Shown here: one piece after another, positions 10,135-20,966 of the stretch | Position numbering within the stretch: the first letter of the stretch is position 1 | Layout of the letters: every line of letters begins with the position of its first letter | Assembly: GCA_914767885.1 (NCBI GenBank) | Contig: CAJZBQ010000055.1 | Location: forward strand, 372,001 to 436,000 | Direction of reading: 5' to 3' | Length of the DNA: 64,000 bases | Source of the DNA: Blepharisma stoltei | Taxonomy: Eukaryota; Ciliophora; Heterotrichea; Heterotrichida; Blepharismidae | Translations under genes and position numbers: made by a program | Notes under the pieces: model-generated | Told to the model about the DNA's origin: nothing | The model's input: the letters and a program-made list of their open reading frames with translations, nothing else | Databases searched by the model: none

Positions 10135-11285
10135 TTATACGCTTCTGTAACTATCTTGAATCAACTTATAATACTTTGCCATCCTTTCTTTTATTTCCGA
10201 AGCCTTTTTTCTTACTTACTTAGTTACATAGTTTTTAAGGTGTCTAGTGCCCACACCCCTTAATGAAAAAGGGTCAAAGCGACAACTAGTGACGTCACCA
10301 AGCCATCTTGGAATATGTGGTCAGCCCACACCCAAGCCTTCTATGAGGCTAGTCGCCAGATAAATCGCCGCACATCTCACCCGGCGCGTTGCCGTCGCTC
10401 GTCCAGACTCAGCTCCTGCGCGTGTTTCCGCCTAAGGGTCATCCTCCCGTGGGGACGTGCTGAGAGGTAAAACTCCGAAATCTTGAGTGCACTGAGGAGT
10501 CGTGCCTTTGGTTATCCCCAAAGTTAAACGACTATTGCTGTGCAGAAGTTCTCGAGAGAAAACCCAACCCCATAAATAAAATTCCATGAGGGAGAGAAAA
10601 TTGGCAGAGCCAATTTCTCTCGAACCGAATGCCATTTTATTTATCCGGAAGCCTTTTTTCAATTCTCACTCCCAATATTCGGTCCAAGCCCTCCAAACAT
10701 CATATATTTGTCTGTTTTTATTTTCACATAGTCTCTCATCGTATAAGGCCTATACCTTTTCACTGAGTCAACAGTCGAGTTTCTCGACGCATAAGTGAGT
10801 TTTTGCGAGTTAATAGGAATTGGAGAGCTGCTGTTAGGCGGTGTATGCAAGGCTTGATTATCATCTAAGCTCTTTTCTTGAAAAATATCTAAATCTTCTT
10901 TTCCTTTAAAATCAAGTGACTGGCTAACTTTCATGTCTCGCCTTGATTTTTTATGATAATTATTTTGGATATACACGGACTGCTGCCTTTGTTTATTTTT
11001 TATGGTTTTTACATCGGTAAATATTGCAGCCTTTTGTGAAGCGCTTGAAGTTATAGTGAGTTTCTCACTAGGCTTGATCTCTGGTAAAATTGGTGATTGC
11101 CCATGTAAGTTTTTTTGGTTTTTCGACAGTAAAGAGCCGGAGTTTTGATTGGTTTGCACTGAAACTTTCCCATAAATCTGCGAATCTTTTATTTTCTTGT
11201 CAATTGGAGCTGAAACAGGTATATCAAAATTTCCGTTGTGCTTGCTGAGCTTTATTTTGAAGCGCTTGAGGAAGGTGCTTTCCAT
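10135..11285 (-). CDS. Conserved-type hypothetical protein with GGLGP C-terminal motif
   Basis: After removal of a SINE-like insertion (449 bp including one target repeat) the gene encodes 233 aa from ATG at 11285. The bulk is Ser/Lys/Asn-rich and probably disordered. The C-terminus is different: YTMRDYVKIKTDKYMMFGGLGP is followed, across the insertion, by NIGSENWKKASEIKERMAKYYK. I have the impression that such a DY-K-GGLGP module occurs at the C-terminus of other ciliary proteins, but cannot name the family safely. The insertion breaks the module exactly after GSENWKKAS, and the restored frame ends at TAA (10135-10137). The gene lies 30 bp downstream of the next coiled-coil gene. Confidence 0.65.
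10212..10644 (-). mobile_element. SINE/LINE-like insertion S1
   Basis: Direct repeats GAAGCCTTTTTTC flank the element (10199-10211 and 10648-10660). On the minus strand it starts with ATAAATAAAATGGC and ends in a TAAG-type tail. It contains the internal block CTCCTGCGCGTGTT that is also found in S2, S3 and S4. It is clearly richer in GC than its surroundings. The target repeat holds no TA. Confidence 0.8.
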
Positions 11286-11315
11286 TTAGTTATTAATATT
11301 TTGTTAAATATGAAA

Positions 11316-11939
11316 TTACGTTGCATATGCGGCTGCTTTCCAGCCTTCAAGCACTAATTCAAGTCTTTTTAAAACATTTTCCATTTCTTCTGTTAAATTT
11401 ACAACTTCTTTAGGCTTGCTTAAGCTTGCTTGCCTTTTTTTCTTCAAATGGCTTGTAGGCATGAAATAAGGGCTTGCCAAAGCATTTTTTAAAACCTGGA
11501 CCTGTGAGGTTGTTCTGCTTAAGGTTGTAATTGGTCGGTTTTGCATAAATTCATCTAATAAAGATGATAATGATTCATCAATTGTGATCCTGGGAGTTCT
11601 ACGACTTTTAGGGGTTTCTCTTGAGCTTTTTGCAGATGTAAGCCTATCAGTTAAGTTTAAATTCGGCTGAGAAGATGAACCTCTGATTTTTGGCTTTAAA
11701 GAGGTGGTAATATTATCTTTGTTTGACATAAATTTTTCTAGATCCTCTATTTGCTTGTCTTTTTCTTTTACAAGGGCTTTTAAGCTTTTTACATGATTAG
11801 TTAATTCACTGATTCTTTGCTGGAGTTTAGTTTTATCATCTTGGAGTTTTCTGATTTCAATGGACTTTTCAGTCAGAAGTTTTATCATTTCTTGGTTTTG
11901 GAGCTTTATTAAGCTTTGAGTCAGTTTGTTTAGACTCAT
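11316..11939 (-). CDS. Small coiled-coil protein
   Basis: An uninterrupted 207-aa ORF from ATG. Residues 1-75 form a leucine-zipper-rich coiled coil (KLQDDKTKLQQRISELTNHV). A Ser/Thr/Arg-rich linker follows, then a short helix at the C-terminus (EEMENVLKRLELVLEGWKAA). I do not recognise a family. The gene lies in a same-strand run with its neighbours and is separated by only 30 bp from the next stop/start. Confidence 0.7.
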   Translation of the reverse strand: MSLNKLTQSLIKLQNQEMIKLLTEKSIEIRKLQDDKTKLQQRISELTNHVKSLKALVKEKDKQIEDLEKFMSNKDNITTSLKPKIRGSSSQPNLNLTDRLTSAKSSRETPKSRRTPRITIDESLSSLLDEFMQNRPITTLSRTTSQVQVLKNALASPYFMPTSHLKKKRQASLSKPKEVVNLTEEMENVLKRLELVLEGWKAAAYAT

Positions 11940-12249
11940 TTGATTTATAATTTTAATAATAGAATGAAAATGGAAATTGGCAATCAGAATTGAAAAAGTA
12001 TTATATGATTGTAGAAAGTCATTTATGCAAAGTTAATCTGTGAAAATAAGAGTTTGATTAAAGAAATTTTAGACAACAAATGAGCCACTTTTTTTAATAT
12101 ATGCTTTTGTATATTTAAATTAAGACCCGATTCAAATTTTGACCAATTTTCTGCAAAAACTATTTTAGGACTTAAAATTTAGACTGTCCATTTAAAGCAA
12201 AATTTCAAAATTTAATTTAACTGAAAATTAAATTTTAATATTAAAACAG
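11940..12249. other. Intergenic, nothing seen
   Basis: 310 AT-rich bases between two minus-strand genes, with no repeat end or coding frame that I can support. Confidence 0.5.
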
Positions 12250-13443
12250 CTAATTCTCAAATTGGGATAAAGTTTTGATATGGAGTTGATTAAAGAAAGG
12301 AATAAACCTTAAAAATTTAGAAAAATCAATTGGTTCAAGACCAATTAAAGATTCCAATATTTTGAACTCGTTTTTCTTTTTGAAAATATCTAAAATCTGA
12401 CCTAAATCTTTTTGTGTTATGACATTATTATGTGAATAACACTTAAAGATTTCTTTTAGCTTCTCTAAATAGTCACTTAATTCACGCAAAACAGAAGAAC
12501 TAAATAAATCAAGCTCTACTCGGTTTTCATTAAAATATTCAAAAACACTACATAAAGCCATAACATCTTTTCGAAAAATTTTAGTTTTTTTTGTAACAAT
12601 CCCCAGCACTCCAAGTATTTCTTTTGCCTTATCCTTAATATTTTCATAATTAGCATCCTCAATATTCTGATTATTCACAAATGTTTTCAATATCACAAAA
12701 TTCACCAAATCGTCTAAGTTAATGAACCCTTTTTGAGCTAAATCAATTTCATCGTAAACAGGTTTATAAGCATTTTCAATAAACTCTAAAAACGTTGTCA
12801 AATCATTTGCAAGCTGCATGACCCAGCAATGTTGATTATTTGGAGATACCAAATTTACTTGTCTTTTGGACAGCATAATTGGCTGATAACTTACAGTATA
12901 GTTGTTAGATCAATTTTTTGATATTGGAAGCGGTCCAAATCTGTTTAATAAAAGCTTTGTTCTCATTCTTGCAAGTCATGGAGTGAGTGGCCGTCTATTA
13001 GATTGAAGCTTATAAGGACTTTTTAATTTAAATTCAAGGCCTTTTAGAGCTGATCTAGGAGATGGGCTATCACGAGTTTGAACACATTTATCTGTAGGAC
13101 TTGTTGCTGTTTTATTTGGGGTTGATTGATTGTTATCATTGCTTGATACTACAGATTGGAGCTCAACTTTTGGCATGTCGACAGTGATTTTCAAGGTTTT
13201 TTTAAAAGCTATTGATATGGCTTCTTTGTGCCTGGGAGAAATTTCTGGTAATAAAGAAATTTTTGGAGTGTCTTGCAATTTTTTTAGATTTGTGCGGATT
13301 TGGGAAAGGCCCAATGAATTGCTTATAGAGCGTCTATGAGGGATAGGCTGATATGATGTAAAAGAAAAGGAAGAATTGGCTTTTTCTTTTGGTCTAGAAG
13401 TATTTCTTGGAGTTAGTCTTAAAGTTTCTAATAAATTGCTCAT
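12250..13443 (-). CDS. Hypothetical protein, disordered N-terminus and EF-hand-like helical C-terminus
   Basis: Two ORFs separated by TGA codons (12976-12978 and 12910-12912, both Trp) are one 397-aa protein. The N-terminal 160 residues are Ser/Pro/Thr-rich and carry an RTPxxSxxS-type basic pattern. The C-terminal 210 residues are helical and hydrophobic, with a segment like a degenerate EF-hand (YDEIDLAQKGFINLDDLVNF) and a second possible one (CYSHNNVITQKDLGQILDIF). Canonical calcium ligands are incomplete, so calcium binding is doubtful. I do not know the family. Confidence 0.65.
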
Positions 13444-13545
13444 TTAGATATTAATTTGATTATTCTTAGGAAATATTTCTAATGCAATTTTGGATTTTCT
13501 AAAGATCTAAATCATTTTTCAATATTTTCACACAATAACTATATA

Positions 13546-15249
13546 TTAAGTTAGTTCAGAAAACAAAATATTAAACGACCTCTTGTTCCAAGTCTCCTCA
13601 TTATGCTCTTCATAATAAGCTCCAGGTCCAGGAAACTCCGCTGGCTTTTTCTCCTCATTAAATCTGTCAGCCCTTGCAATGAAAACTTTATTCGGTATTG
13701 CATGTGCCCCCTTTCTCGGTTCCACCACATCATAAGTCCCAGGCCCCAGCGGATCTTTGATAGCTTCTTGATTTTGTCTGAACCTATCAGCCTGTGAATT
13801 AAACCCAACCGTCTTCTTAGAAACTTCATTAATATGAGTCAATAACGGATGAGTTGGAGATGTCGGGCTTCTTTTGGCCCCAATTGAAGAAGGAATTTCA
13901 TAAGTCCCAGGAGCTGGGGTTTCTGTTGGTTTTAAGACTGCATCACGAGCAGCTTTACTAGTAAACACTGATGATGGCTTATGCAAGGCCGAATTGTGCA
14001 GTCCGACTCTATTGTGAGCATCAGGAGGGTAATACCCAGGCCCAGGCGTTTCTTGATTTTTCGCCGGGGCAAATCTTCTTTCAGTGCTTCCAAAAACTCC
14101 TTGTCTGCCCCATACTTTTTTCTGTAGCTTCTCCCCTATATCATCATTTTTATAGCTTCCAGGTCCTGGGTTTGGATCCACTGAATGCTGAAACCTCGTC
14201 TTTGTAGAGCTAAAAGGTGCTTTAGAATCCCCAGGCCTCTTTTGGGCAATAGGTTTCCTCAAATCTCCATAATACCCTGGCCCAAGTGAGCTTGGTGGTC
14301 CTTGTGATTTAAATCTAATACTTTTGCTTCCAAAATACTGCAGATTTCTTGGGACTTTTGCAGGTTTAAAGCTGCTTATATTTTCTTCATTATAATAATA
14401 CCCAGGCCCTGGAATCCCTTCTTCACCTCCTTCGTCTTCACTTTCATCGTTATCGTCAGTTGACGTTTGTCGACCAGGCTCAGGTATATAACTTGTCCTT
14501 TTCGTTACGCTTGCAAAAGCTGCGCTTGGCTTAAATTTATACATCGGAGCAATATTTAGCTTGCTTTCTGAATAACTCCCAGGCCCAATTAAGGTTCCTG
14601 TGGGTGGAGCTGAGTACAAGTCTCTTTTAGACTGACTTTTGTGCCAAGCTGTTCCTTTGCTGACGAAAACTTCTCGTGGGTCTTTTGCGTTGTATTGTCC
14701 AGGGCCTACAGAGTCCTTTACAGTGCCTTCGTATACTTTTTCAGGGTTTTTTTGCATGATAAGTTCGCCATTAGAGGTTTCATCGTATCCGAAAGCTTGG
14801 TGTTGGGCTGGGATTGAAGGAGCTGAAGGAATTCGCATCCAATTAATTGCAGTCCATTCTTGTTTCTGTTGAATTCGCTTTTGAGATCCTCAGTCAGGTG
14901 CTAAGTTATAACTTCCAGGCCCAGGAGCTAAGTCTCCTTTTTTTGCTTTAAATCTTTCATTTTTGCTTGCAAACGGTCCAGAAGGTTTAGGCTGGCCTCA
15001 TTGATCAGTTGATTGCTGAGTTTTGGATACTGACGTGGCTTGAAGCTCAGGATTTGAATAACTCCCAGGGCCTGGAGCATTATTTTGCCCAAAAACCTTA
15101 TGAATGTCCCTTTCTGTGGTGCTTGAAAATGGAGCATAGCCTTTTGCCGACCTATATTGGGAATGGCCCATATATGCACCTGGGCCTACATTTGTGGCAG
15201 CGTTATTGGTGTAATCTAATTTTCTTTCAGCTCTGCTGACGAATGCCAT
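13546..15249 (-). CDS. STPGR (SHIPPO) repeat protein, STPG2-like
   Basis: Two ORFs join through Trp-coding TGAs at about 14998 and 14890 into one 567-aa protein from ATG at 15249. It holds at least eleven sperm-tail PG-rich repeats with the core PGPG-Y (for example NVGPGAYMG, APGPGSYN, VGPGQYN, IGPGSYSE, IPGPGYYY, LGPGYYGD, NPGPGSYK, TPGPGYYP, APGTYEI, LGPGTYDV, FPGPGAYYE). Each is followed by a basic F-S/T stretch. Proteins of this family bind the lumen or surface of ciliary microtubules. The order and the N-terminal segment look closest to STPG2, which is inference. No IES is present. Confidence 0.8.
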
Positions 15250-15272
15250 TTTAATAATTTGAATTGAATAAG

Positions 15273-15815
15273 TTATACTTTATTACGTCTTGGCTCAATT
15301 ATTCCGTGCCTTTGGTTAAGCAGGTCGTGGTACCGTTTATGTTTGGATTTTGGCTCACTGGGTTTCTTGGGAATTAGCTGAGGAGAAATTCTGGGGCTTG
15401 GTAAGGAGAATTGGGGCTCAGAAGGGCTAGGCTGGAGCTCAGGAGGGCTTTCAGTTTCTTCGAGAAGGGCCCATGCTTGTTGTTTGGCTTCTTCAAGATT
15501 TTTTAGGATTAATTCTGAAACGAGCTCTTTGGCGCTGGAATATTTCAGAAGTTTGCGAGATGAGCTGGGAGGTTCTATAGTGTTTAGCTTTTTAGGGCTT
15601 TCATGGGCAAGTGTGCTCAGAAGGGAAGGAGGCAAAAGAGGCTTTGGAAGACTCCTAACGATGTCTTGGTCTTGAGACCCCCACTTACTCAAGTAATAGG
15701 TAATTTCTTGTGGTGGCTTTTTGCACAAAATTTTTGATTCTAAAAATTATATCAATAAAATTGAAATTGCTTATTATTATGGGTGTTAAATACCCAAAAG
15801 TTGAATTTTGGACAT
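15273..15815 (-). CDS. Hypothetical Pro/Ser-rich protein; start exon behind an intron that contains an IES
   Basis: The long frame has no ATG. Starting at ATG 15815 (MSKIQLL), a 15-nt intron that itself holds a 39-bp IES leads in frame into ESKILCKKPPQEITYYLSKWG..., giving 162 aa in total. There is a helical part (AKELVSELILKNLEEAKQQA), a proline-rich region (PSPSEPQFSLPSPRISP) and a basic tail. The family is unknown. The start exon is inferred from frame and length. An alternative is an ordinary 54-nt intron. Confidence 0.55.
15740..15793 (-). other. 15-nt intron interrupted by a 39-bp IES
   Basis: Minus-strand GTATT|TA...TA|ATTTTTAG: removing the 39 bp between the TA copies (15750-15788) leaves GTATTTAATTTTTAG, a canonical 15-nt intron. 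Splicing then joins CTT TTG G to AA TCA in frame. Confidence 0.6.
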
Positions 15816-15846
15816 TATCTGAAAACCTTTCGCAACAAGCCAATTT

Positions 15847-16968
15847 CTATCTATTCATATAAAAAATTTGAAAATTTTGTGTGAAACCCCCACGAATAAA
15901 AAAGACTTTTGATGGGGATTTAGGGGAATATAGCATTGATGCTGTCTCCTTTGGAGGAGATTGCTGCCTCGAAATACTGATATTTCCTAGTATTTTTTCA
16001 GACCCTGAAGACAGCATTTGTCTTCCAAGAGACTCTTCTTTGCACTGCTGGGCATACTGAATTTCTCTTAATTTTTTTTCTAGCATTTCTTCTTGACTTT
16101 TCAAGCTAGCAATTTCATTTTTTCTCGATTCTTTTACTTTTGACAGCAGAACGTTCAGCTGAGATCTCAGCCTTGCAACTTCAGCTTTCTCTTGTTCTAA
16201 CAGCTGAGCTGAATTCTATATGAAAATTACTGCAGCTTGCTTAGACTGTGCTTCTTCAAATTCATCTGACAATTTTTTTTTCATTTTTTCCAATTTTTTC
16301 ATATAATCAATATTTAGCTCTTTTTCTCTTCTCAAAAGTTTTTTTTCGACCTCTTCTAATACGATGTGGTTGTGGTTGACAGCGAATTCTTCTTCTAAAT
16401 TTAATATTTTGTTCTGTATATCGGTTTTTAGCCTCACTACAGCTTGTTCATAGTCAAATTCTATTTCGTCTAATAGTTCTTGTCTAAACTGGTCTTCTTT
16501 TCTCAGCTTTACTTCCATTTCGATCCTCCCTTCTAGCTCATGTCTGATTTCTTTTTCCAATCTTTCTCTTAATTTAGCTGTAAGTGCTTCTTTTAAGCGA
16601 AAATCTTGTTCTTTTCTCAGCTCTTCTTGTGCTTCTACTTGTAAATTCTCAATATAATCAATTTCTCGCTGCTTTTCATCGTCGTCTATTTTTTTGATTC
16701 TCAATAAAACTACATTTTCTGACTCTTTTTTTACTTCTTCTATAAGCTCTTCCATCTCAAATTTTGCTTCTTCCCTCAATTTAATTTCTTCTTCATATAG
16801 ACTGCTTTCTATGTCTAATTTTGCTTTATTTCTGCACTCATCAATCATTAATGGCATTAGTTCTCTTTTCCATAGTTCTTTTTCACTGTAAAGTTTTACT
16901 TCAAATTCGATTTCTAATTGCTCTTTAAATTTATCAATGTCTGACTGCTTTAGCTTACTTCTCTCCAT
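15847..16968 (-). CDS. Acidic/basic coiled-coil protein
   Basis: ATG at 16968; 368 aa after removing one 15-nt intron. The protein is an almost continuous charged coiled coil (for example KEQLEIEFEVKLYSEKELWK and LEEVEKKLLRREKELNIDYM). It ends in a short tail with SPPKE and SPKSPSK. It is similar in style to the gene just upstream on the same strand, from which it is separated by 43 bp. The two may be parts of one structural system, but I found no evidence for a single ORF. The role is probably cytoskeletal or basal-body scaffolding, by composition only. Confidence 0.7.
16216..16230 (-). other. 15-nt intron
   Basis: GTAATTTTCATATAG between GCA GCA and AAT TCA, phase 0. It removes an in-frame TAG and links the coiled coil to its C-terminal part (NSAQLLEQEKAEVARLRSQL). 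Confidence 0.9.
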
Positions 16969-17011
16969 AGAAGATTTTAATGAACTGTTTTATTTTAAAT
17001 GTTTATAATTT

Positions 17012-18085
17012 TTAATTTTTATTATTAAATGAGAGATTTAGAAGATGTTCTTTTATGGGTTTGGCTGACTCTTTTTTTAAATAGATTGTCATATTTGGTC
17101 AAGCACAGGTAGCAACCCTACACCCCCACCCCCCCTAAAACTGGTACCCCCACCCCCCTAAAAAATGGTAACCCCACCCCCCTTAAAAATGGGCACACCC
17201 CCACCCCTCTTTCAAAGATGGCACCCCCACCCCCCTTAATATAGCATAAAATATATGACAAATGCCAACTTTGAGTGTTTTGTCAATTTCACGATGAAGC
17301 CTGTCCACTTCTTCTTCAATTTTATCCTTCAACTGCTGATCATAAAACTCTTGTATGCTTTCTTCATCAGCTGCTGGGTTGATAAAAAACTTGGACTCAG
17401 TCGCTTGAAGCTCTCTTTCAAGATCCTGCATCCTTTTTTTTCAAAACTGGTCTAATGCGTTTTTGGTGTCTTTAATCGCTCTCTCAGTTTGAGCTTGATA
17501 CCTAGCAATCATATCATTTTTTTCTTGGAAAAACTCTTCTTCTATCTCTTCTCTCAGCTCAATTTCTGCTTCTTTTATCTTCGTTTTTAAGCTTTCTTCT
17601 TCCATTTTCAGCCTTTGTCCTCCGAAATCTTCATATTGATTCCGTCTTATAGGAGTCCTTTCAGACTCAAAAGGATCTGGAGCATAAATTGGTGACGGCC
17701 CAATTAATCTTAAATTTTCTATTCTCACCGATTTTTCTTCCAGTTCTTTTTCTTTCTCATAAAAAGATCTTTTTAATAGCTCAATTTCTCTTATACTCTG
17801 ATCGCGCAATTCTTCGAGCTGCTCTTTTATCTTTTGGTCTTTGCTGGGGCTTTCTTGTTCTTTCTGCTTTTTAGCTTGCACTTTTTCAGCGTCTCGGCTT
17901 GGGATGATTGATTCTGTATGCTTATCAAACGACGAAAGATAAGAATAATAATCAACTGCCTCATCTGAAGATTGCCCATTAAAAGTAATAGACTTTTTCT
18001 CTGGAGAACTGAACTGTGGGGTAATTTCACTTGCAAATTCGTAAGGCTGCTCGGAATTTTCAGAAGAAGTCTCGTTTTTCATCAT
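17012..18085 (-). CDS. Coiled-coil protein
   Basis: ATG at 18085 (MMKNETSS); 303 aa after TGA is read as Trp (17441-17443) and a 162-bp IES is removed. The N-terminal 75 residues are Ser-rich. A coiled coil follows, interrupted by a short IGPSPIYAPDPFESERTP linker, and then EEIEEEFFQEKNDMIARYQ. The end (TIYLKKESAKPIKEHLLNLS) comes from beyond the IES. The family is unknown. Its start lies 22 bp from the start of the divergent HEAT-like gene, so the two must share one tiny promoter region. Confidence 0.65.
17094..17255. mobile_element. 162-bp IES made of C-rich 28-bp repeats
   Basis: The boundary TA copies lie at 17092-17093 and 17254-17255, in the near-palindromic target GTCATATGAC. The left end begins TTTGGTCAAGCACAGG, the same end as in the 2.5-kb septin IES. 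About five imperfect copies of an ACCCCCACCCCCCTTAAAAA unit follow. Removal restores the frame (GICHMTIYLKKES). Confidence 0.75.
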
Positions 18086-18107
18086 GAAATTTTATTTATT
18101 CAAATAA
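18086..18107. promoter_or_regulatory. 22-bp divergent promoter region
   Basis: Only 22 AT-rich bases separate the start codons of two divergent genes. Initiation signals must therefore be inside this stretch or inside the coding regions. Confidence 0.5.
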
Positions 18108-19421
18108 ATGAACATATTAGATGACTGTGTAAGGTCGCTTCAAGCTAGGCCATCCCCACATGTACTGCGTTGTATTTTAAACTTTATTAAAGAAAAACGC
18201 CACACAGCTGAAGACGCACTTAAAGCTCTTGGTAGCTCTGGGATTTCTCAGCTGTTTGAATGACTGTATTCAGATGATGTTGAACTTAGAAAAGTTTCTG
18301 CGCTTTTTATATGTGAGCTTGCCTATGATAACCATCAAGCCCAAATAATGATTTGTCAAGCAATGAACTATACACCTTTGCAAGGGAAAGTTTGTATCAA
18401 TAAACTTCCTAGCTCTGCCCCTTGATCGAGCCACACATTGAAATTTCCTAAAAATTGGAAAAAATTCCATCCTCATAGAACGACTTACATTTGTTAAAAA
18501 CGAAAACCAGCTCCTCTTATTATTAGATATATTAAAGTATAATATCATTTACTCAACTCTAATATTAATATCTAATATATTTGTAATATATCGCATACTC
18601 AATCTCTTTAAGCTACATAAATATTTTATATTATAAAAACTAATAAAACATTTTTAATCCCCTTCATTGATCGAACTATAGCTCAGTCAAGAAAGAAGAT
18701 TAAGCGAATTGAAACTTTGATTAAAGAAAGACCTGAGCTGCTAAAACTGCTTAAAAAAGTGGAAAGTGATAAGGTTAAATATTGGTCCTTTCCTCCTTTG
18801 GACCAAATGACATACAAATCATCGTTGGAAAATTTATTTTTCTTCCCAGACCCTATGGAGTATATGCTTGGTTTTTTAGCAGTTCCAGCACCAACAAGAC
18901 CAAAGTTTTTAAATACAACAACGAGTTATTTTTCTGATGATTTTGAATCAACTGATAATTCTGAAGACATAAAAGATAGAAGCAATACAATGGTGAGGAA
19001 AAACTTAGAAGCGTTAAAAGAGCCTGCTTCCTATTCGCCAAAAATGTATAATTATGATAACCAAGAAATGATAGCAGGACCTGTAGAGGTAAATTCACCT
19101 AGAGCACCGATGTTTAAGCCTTTGACACCAAAAATGGCCAGTCATCAAAATAATTTCGATGGGATTGAAGCTAGCATAAATAGAATAAAAGGAGCGCTAA
19201 AAGAGCTGGCCCAGCCTACTTCAACTAGGGCATACTCGCCAAACAGAAACTATTTAAGCCCTACAAGAGCTTCAGCGTTGAAAACAAGAGACAGATCAAA
19301 CCCAAAGCCGTCACAAAGCCCTGATATAGTATTGCTGTCAACGAAAAGGAAAGAACTGACTAGTAAGCTGGAGAAATTAATCAGGAGTCCTTTGCATTCT
19401 CCAAATCGAAGAATTCATTAA
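18108..19421 (+). CDS. Hypothetical protein with HEAT/ARM-like N-terminus
   Basis: ATG at 18108; 372 aa after a 195-bp IES is removed. The N-terminus (VRSLQARPSPHVLRCILNFI and LKALGSSGISQLFEWLYSDD, with TGA as Trp) is helical and looks like one or two armadillo/HEAT repeats. After the IES comes RTIAQSRKKIKRIETLIKER, then WSFPPLDQMTYKSSLENLFF, and a long Ser/Pro/Thr-rich tail. I do not recognise the family. The composition suggests a regulatory or cytoskeletal protein. There are no further interruptions. Confidence 0.6.
18482..18676. other. Predicted 195-bp IES (GAAC repeats)
   Basis: GAAC direct repeats lie at 18478-18481 and 18673-18676. The inside has stops in the gene's frame. Removal joins CAT AGA AC to T ATA GCT (PHRTIAQSRKK) in frame. 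No TA pair gives an open frame here. Confidence 0.6.
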
Positions 19422-19528
19422 TATATTTTATTTATATTGATAATTCATTGAATAATATTAATCTACGGTGAGCTTAAAATTTAGACTGTGGGTTTATTTT
19501 TTTATTATCGTTATTATCCTACATTTTT

Positions 19529-20476
19529 CTAGTGAATTTGCATCATCTGAAATTGGCTGCCAGTTTTCGAAAACTTGCTTTGATTGTTAATTAGATATTT
19601 TTCCATTTGGTTTATACTAACAGTCTTTGGCTGAGAAAGCTTGAAAGATCAGTCATGAAGTCTAGGCTTGATAGAAGATTTTCAATAATAATAAAATTGC
19701 TCAGTGCGGAATTAGTTCTCTCCGAGAACTATTCCTTCCTTCCTTCGCTTTTATTATTATAGGGTTCAGTTTTCCACGTGGACCTTTATCCGCAACGCCA
19801 ATATGGAATACCGCATAGGGTATTTTTTTTGGTCCAGGATATTAGGAGACATATGGTTTTTCTGCTTGACACACCCGAGGAGGGTGACCCTTAGGCGGAA
19901 CACGCGCAGGAGTCAAGTTCGGGCGAGGCAACGCGGCCAGTGCGGACCTTCTGGCCTGATGGGTGAAGTCTTCTGGAATGCCTACATATAGGGAGGATCG
20001 CTGCTGACGTCACCAGTTGGGAGTTAAAAGGATGGGCTTATGCATGCCTAAATCATCCTGCGGAAGAGGGAAGACACTTTAAAACACCTAAGCAAATAAG
20101 TAAGTAAGATAGAAGGTTTTCATGTTGACTTGATAACATGGGTCAGCTCTTCTGAAGAGTAGAGACTTAGCGGGTTTCTGTGGATGCTGATTGCTGGAAG
20201 AGTAAATTTGGAGACTGTGTTCTGTTTTGAGAGGCTTGTCTTTTTTGGGCTTGGAGTTGCGAATTTTTTGGAAAGAATTGAAGATGGCGTTGATGCTATA
20301 GTGTCTGATCGAGATTTTGTATGTCTTCTTATCGGAATTAGGCTGCTTTGAGAAAAGGATTTTGATAGATCAGCTTTCTTATCCCATAATTAAAATAATA
20401 TTATTTATCTCTTAAATATATTAATAAATCTTCTTAGATTGGATAAATAACTTGTCAGAAAGTTAGATTTATTCAT
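19529..20476 (-). CDS. Small basic Ser-rich protein, interrupted by a SINE-like insertion
   Basis: ATG at 20476 (MNKSNFLTSYL). After removal of a short IES (48 or 57 bp) and the S2 insertion (438 bp with one target repeat), it encodes about 153 aa. It reads through WDKKADLSKSFSQSSLIPIR, SKKFATPSPKKTSLSKQNT and KSSIKPRLHDWSFKLSQ to TAG. TGA codons are read as Trp. The protein is Lys/Ser-rich, without a recognised domain. I am fairly sure that it is coding because two separate insertions can be removed without losing the frame. Confidence 0.55.
19685..20108 (+). mobile_element. SINE/LINE-like insertion S2
   Basis: The target repeats are ATAGAAGATTTTCA (19671-19684) and ATAGAAGGTTTTCA (20109-20122). 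The 5' end is ATAATAATAAAATTGC and the 3' tail is (AAGT)n. It contains the GAACACGCGCAGGAG block in plus orientation and is rich in GC compared with its surroundings. Confidence 0.8.
20389..20436. other. Predicted short IES (48 bp, or 57 bp)
   Basis: The TA pairs 20435/20387 or 20444/20387 both restore the frame between MNKSNFLTSYL and WDKKADLSK, so I cannot choose between them. Confidence 0.5.
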
Positions 20477-20966
20477 TTAAAATAATAAATAAAAAAAATT
20501 GATGATTCTATTTCTTACTGAAGCAAACTAGCATGTATCAGTATTTAAAATTTGGAAGTATCTATCCTCTATAATAATCAACCAAAAGAAAAATTTCAAT
20601 AGAAATTTTCTCTGTAAATAAATTTTTTTATTTAAAATTGGTTTATTTTGAAATAAGAATTACTTTTAACTTTCAAATTCAATCTATTTTTATAAGCTAT
20701 ACATAATTTGCAGATCCTTTCTGATCCTCCTTTTTTTCTATTTGTGAAATTTTTAGCTCCACGTTGCAATTGAGCAAGAATGCATCAAATTTAGAAACTT
20801 TTAGAAAAATCATTGAAAATCTTTCTAATTTATAATAAATCTCTAAATTTATTTTAACTAAAAAATGTAACAACCAAATTATTATGATTCTACCAAATTT
20901 ATTTTTATCAAAACTAAAAATATATGTGCGATAGTTCGCATTTTATTTATAAAATTAACTTGAGAT
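20477..20966. other. Intergenic, nothing seen
   Basis: 490 very AT-rich bases between a gene start and the 3' end of the phosphate carrier. I see no repeats or ORFs that I can support. Confidence 0.5.
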
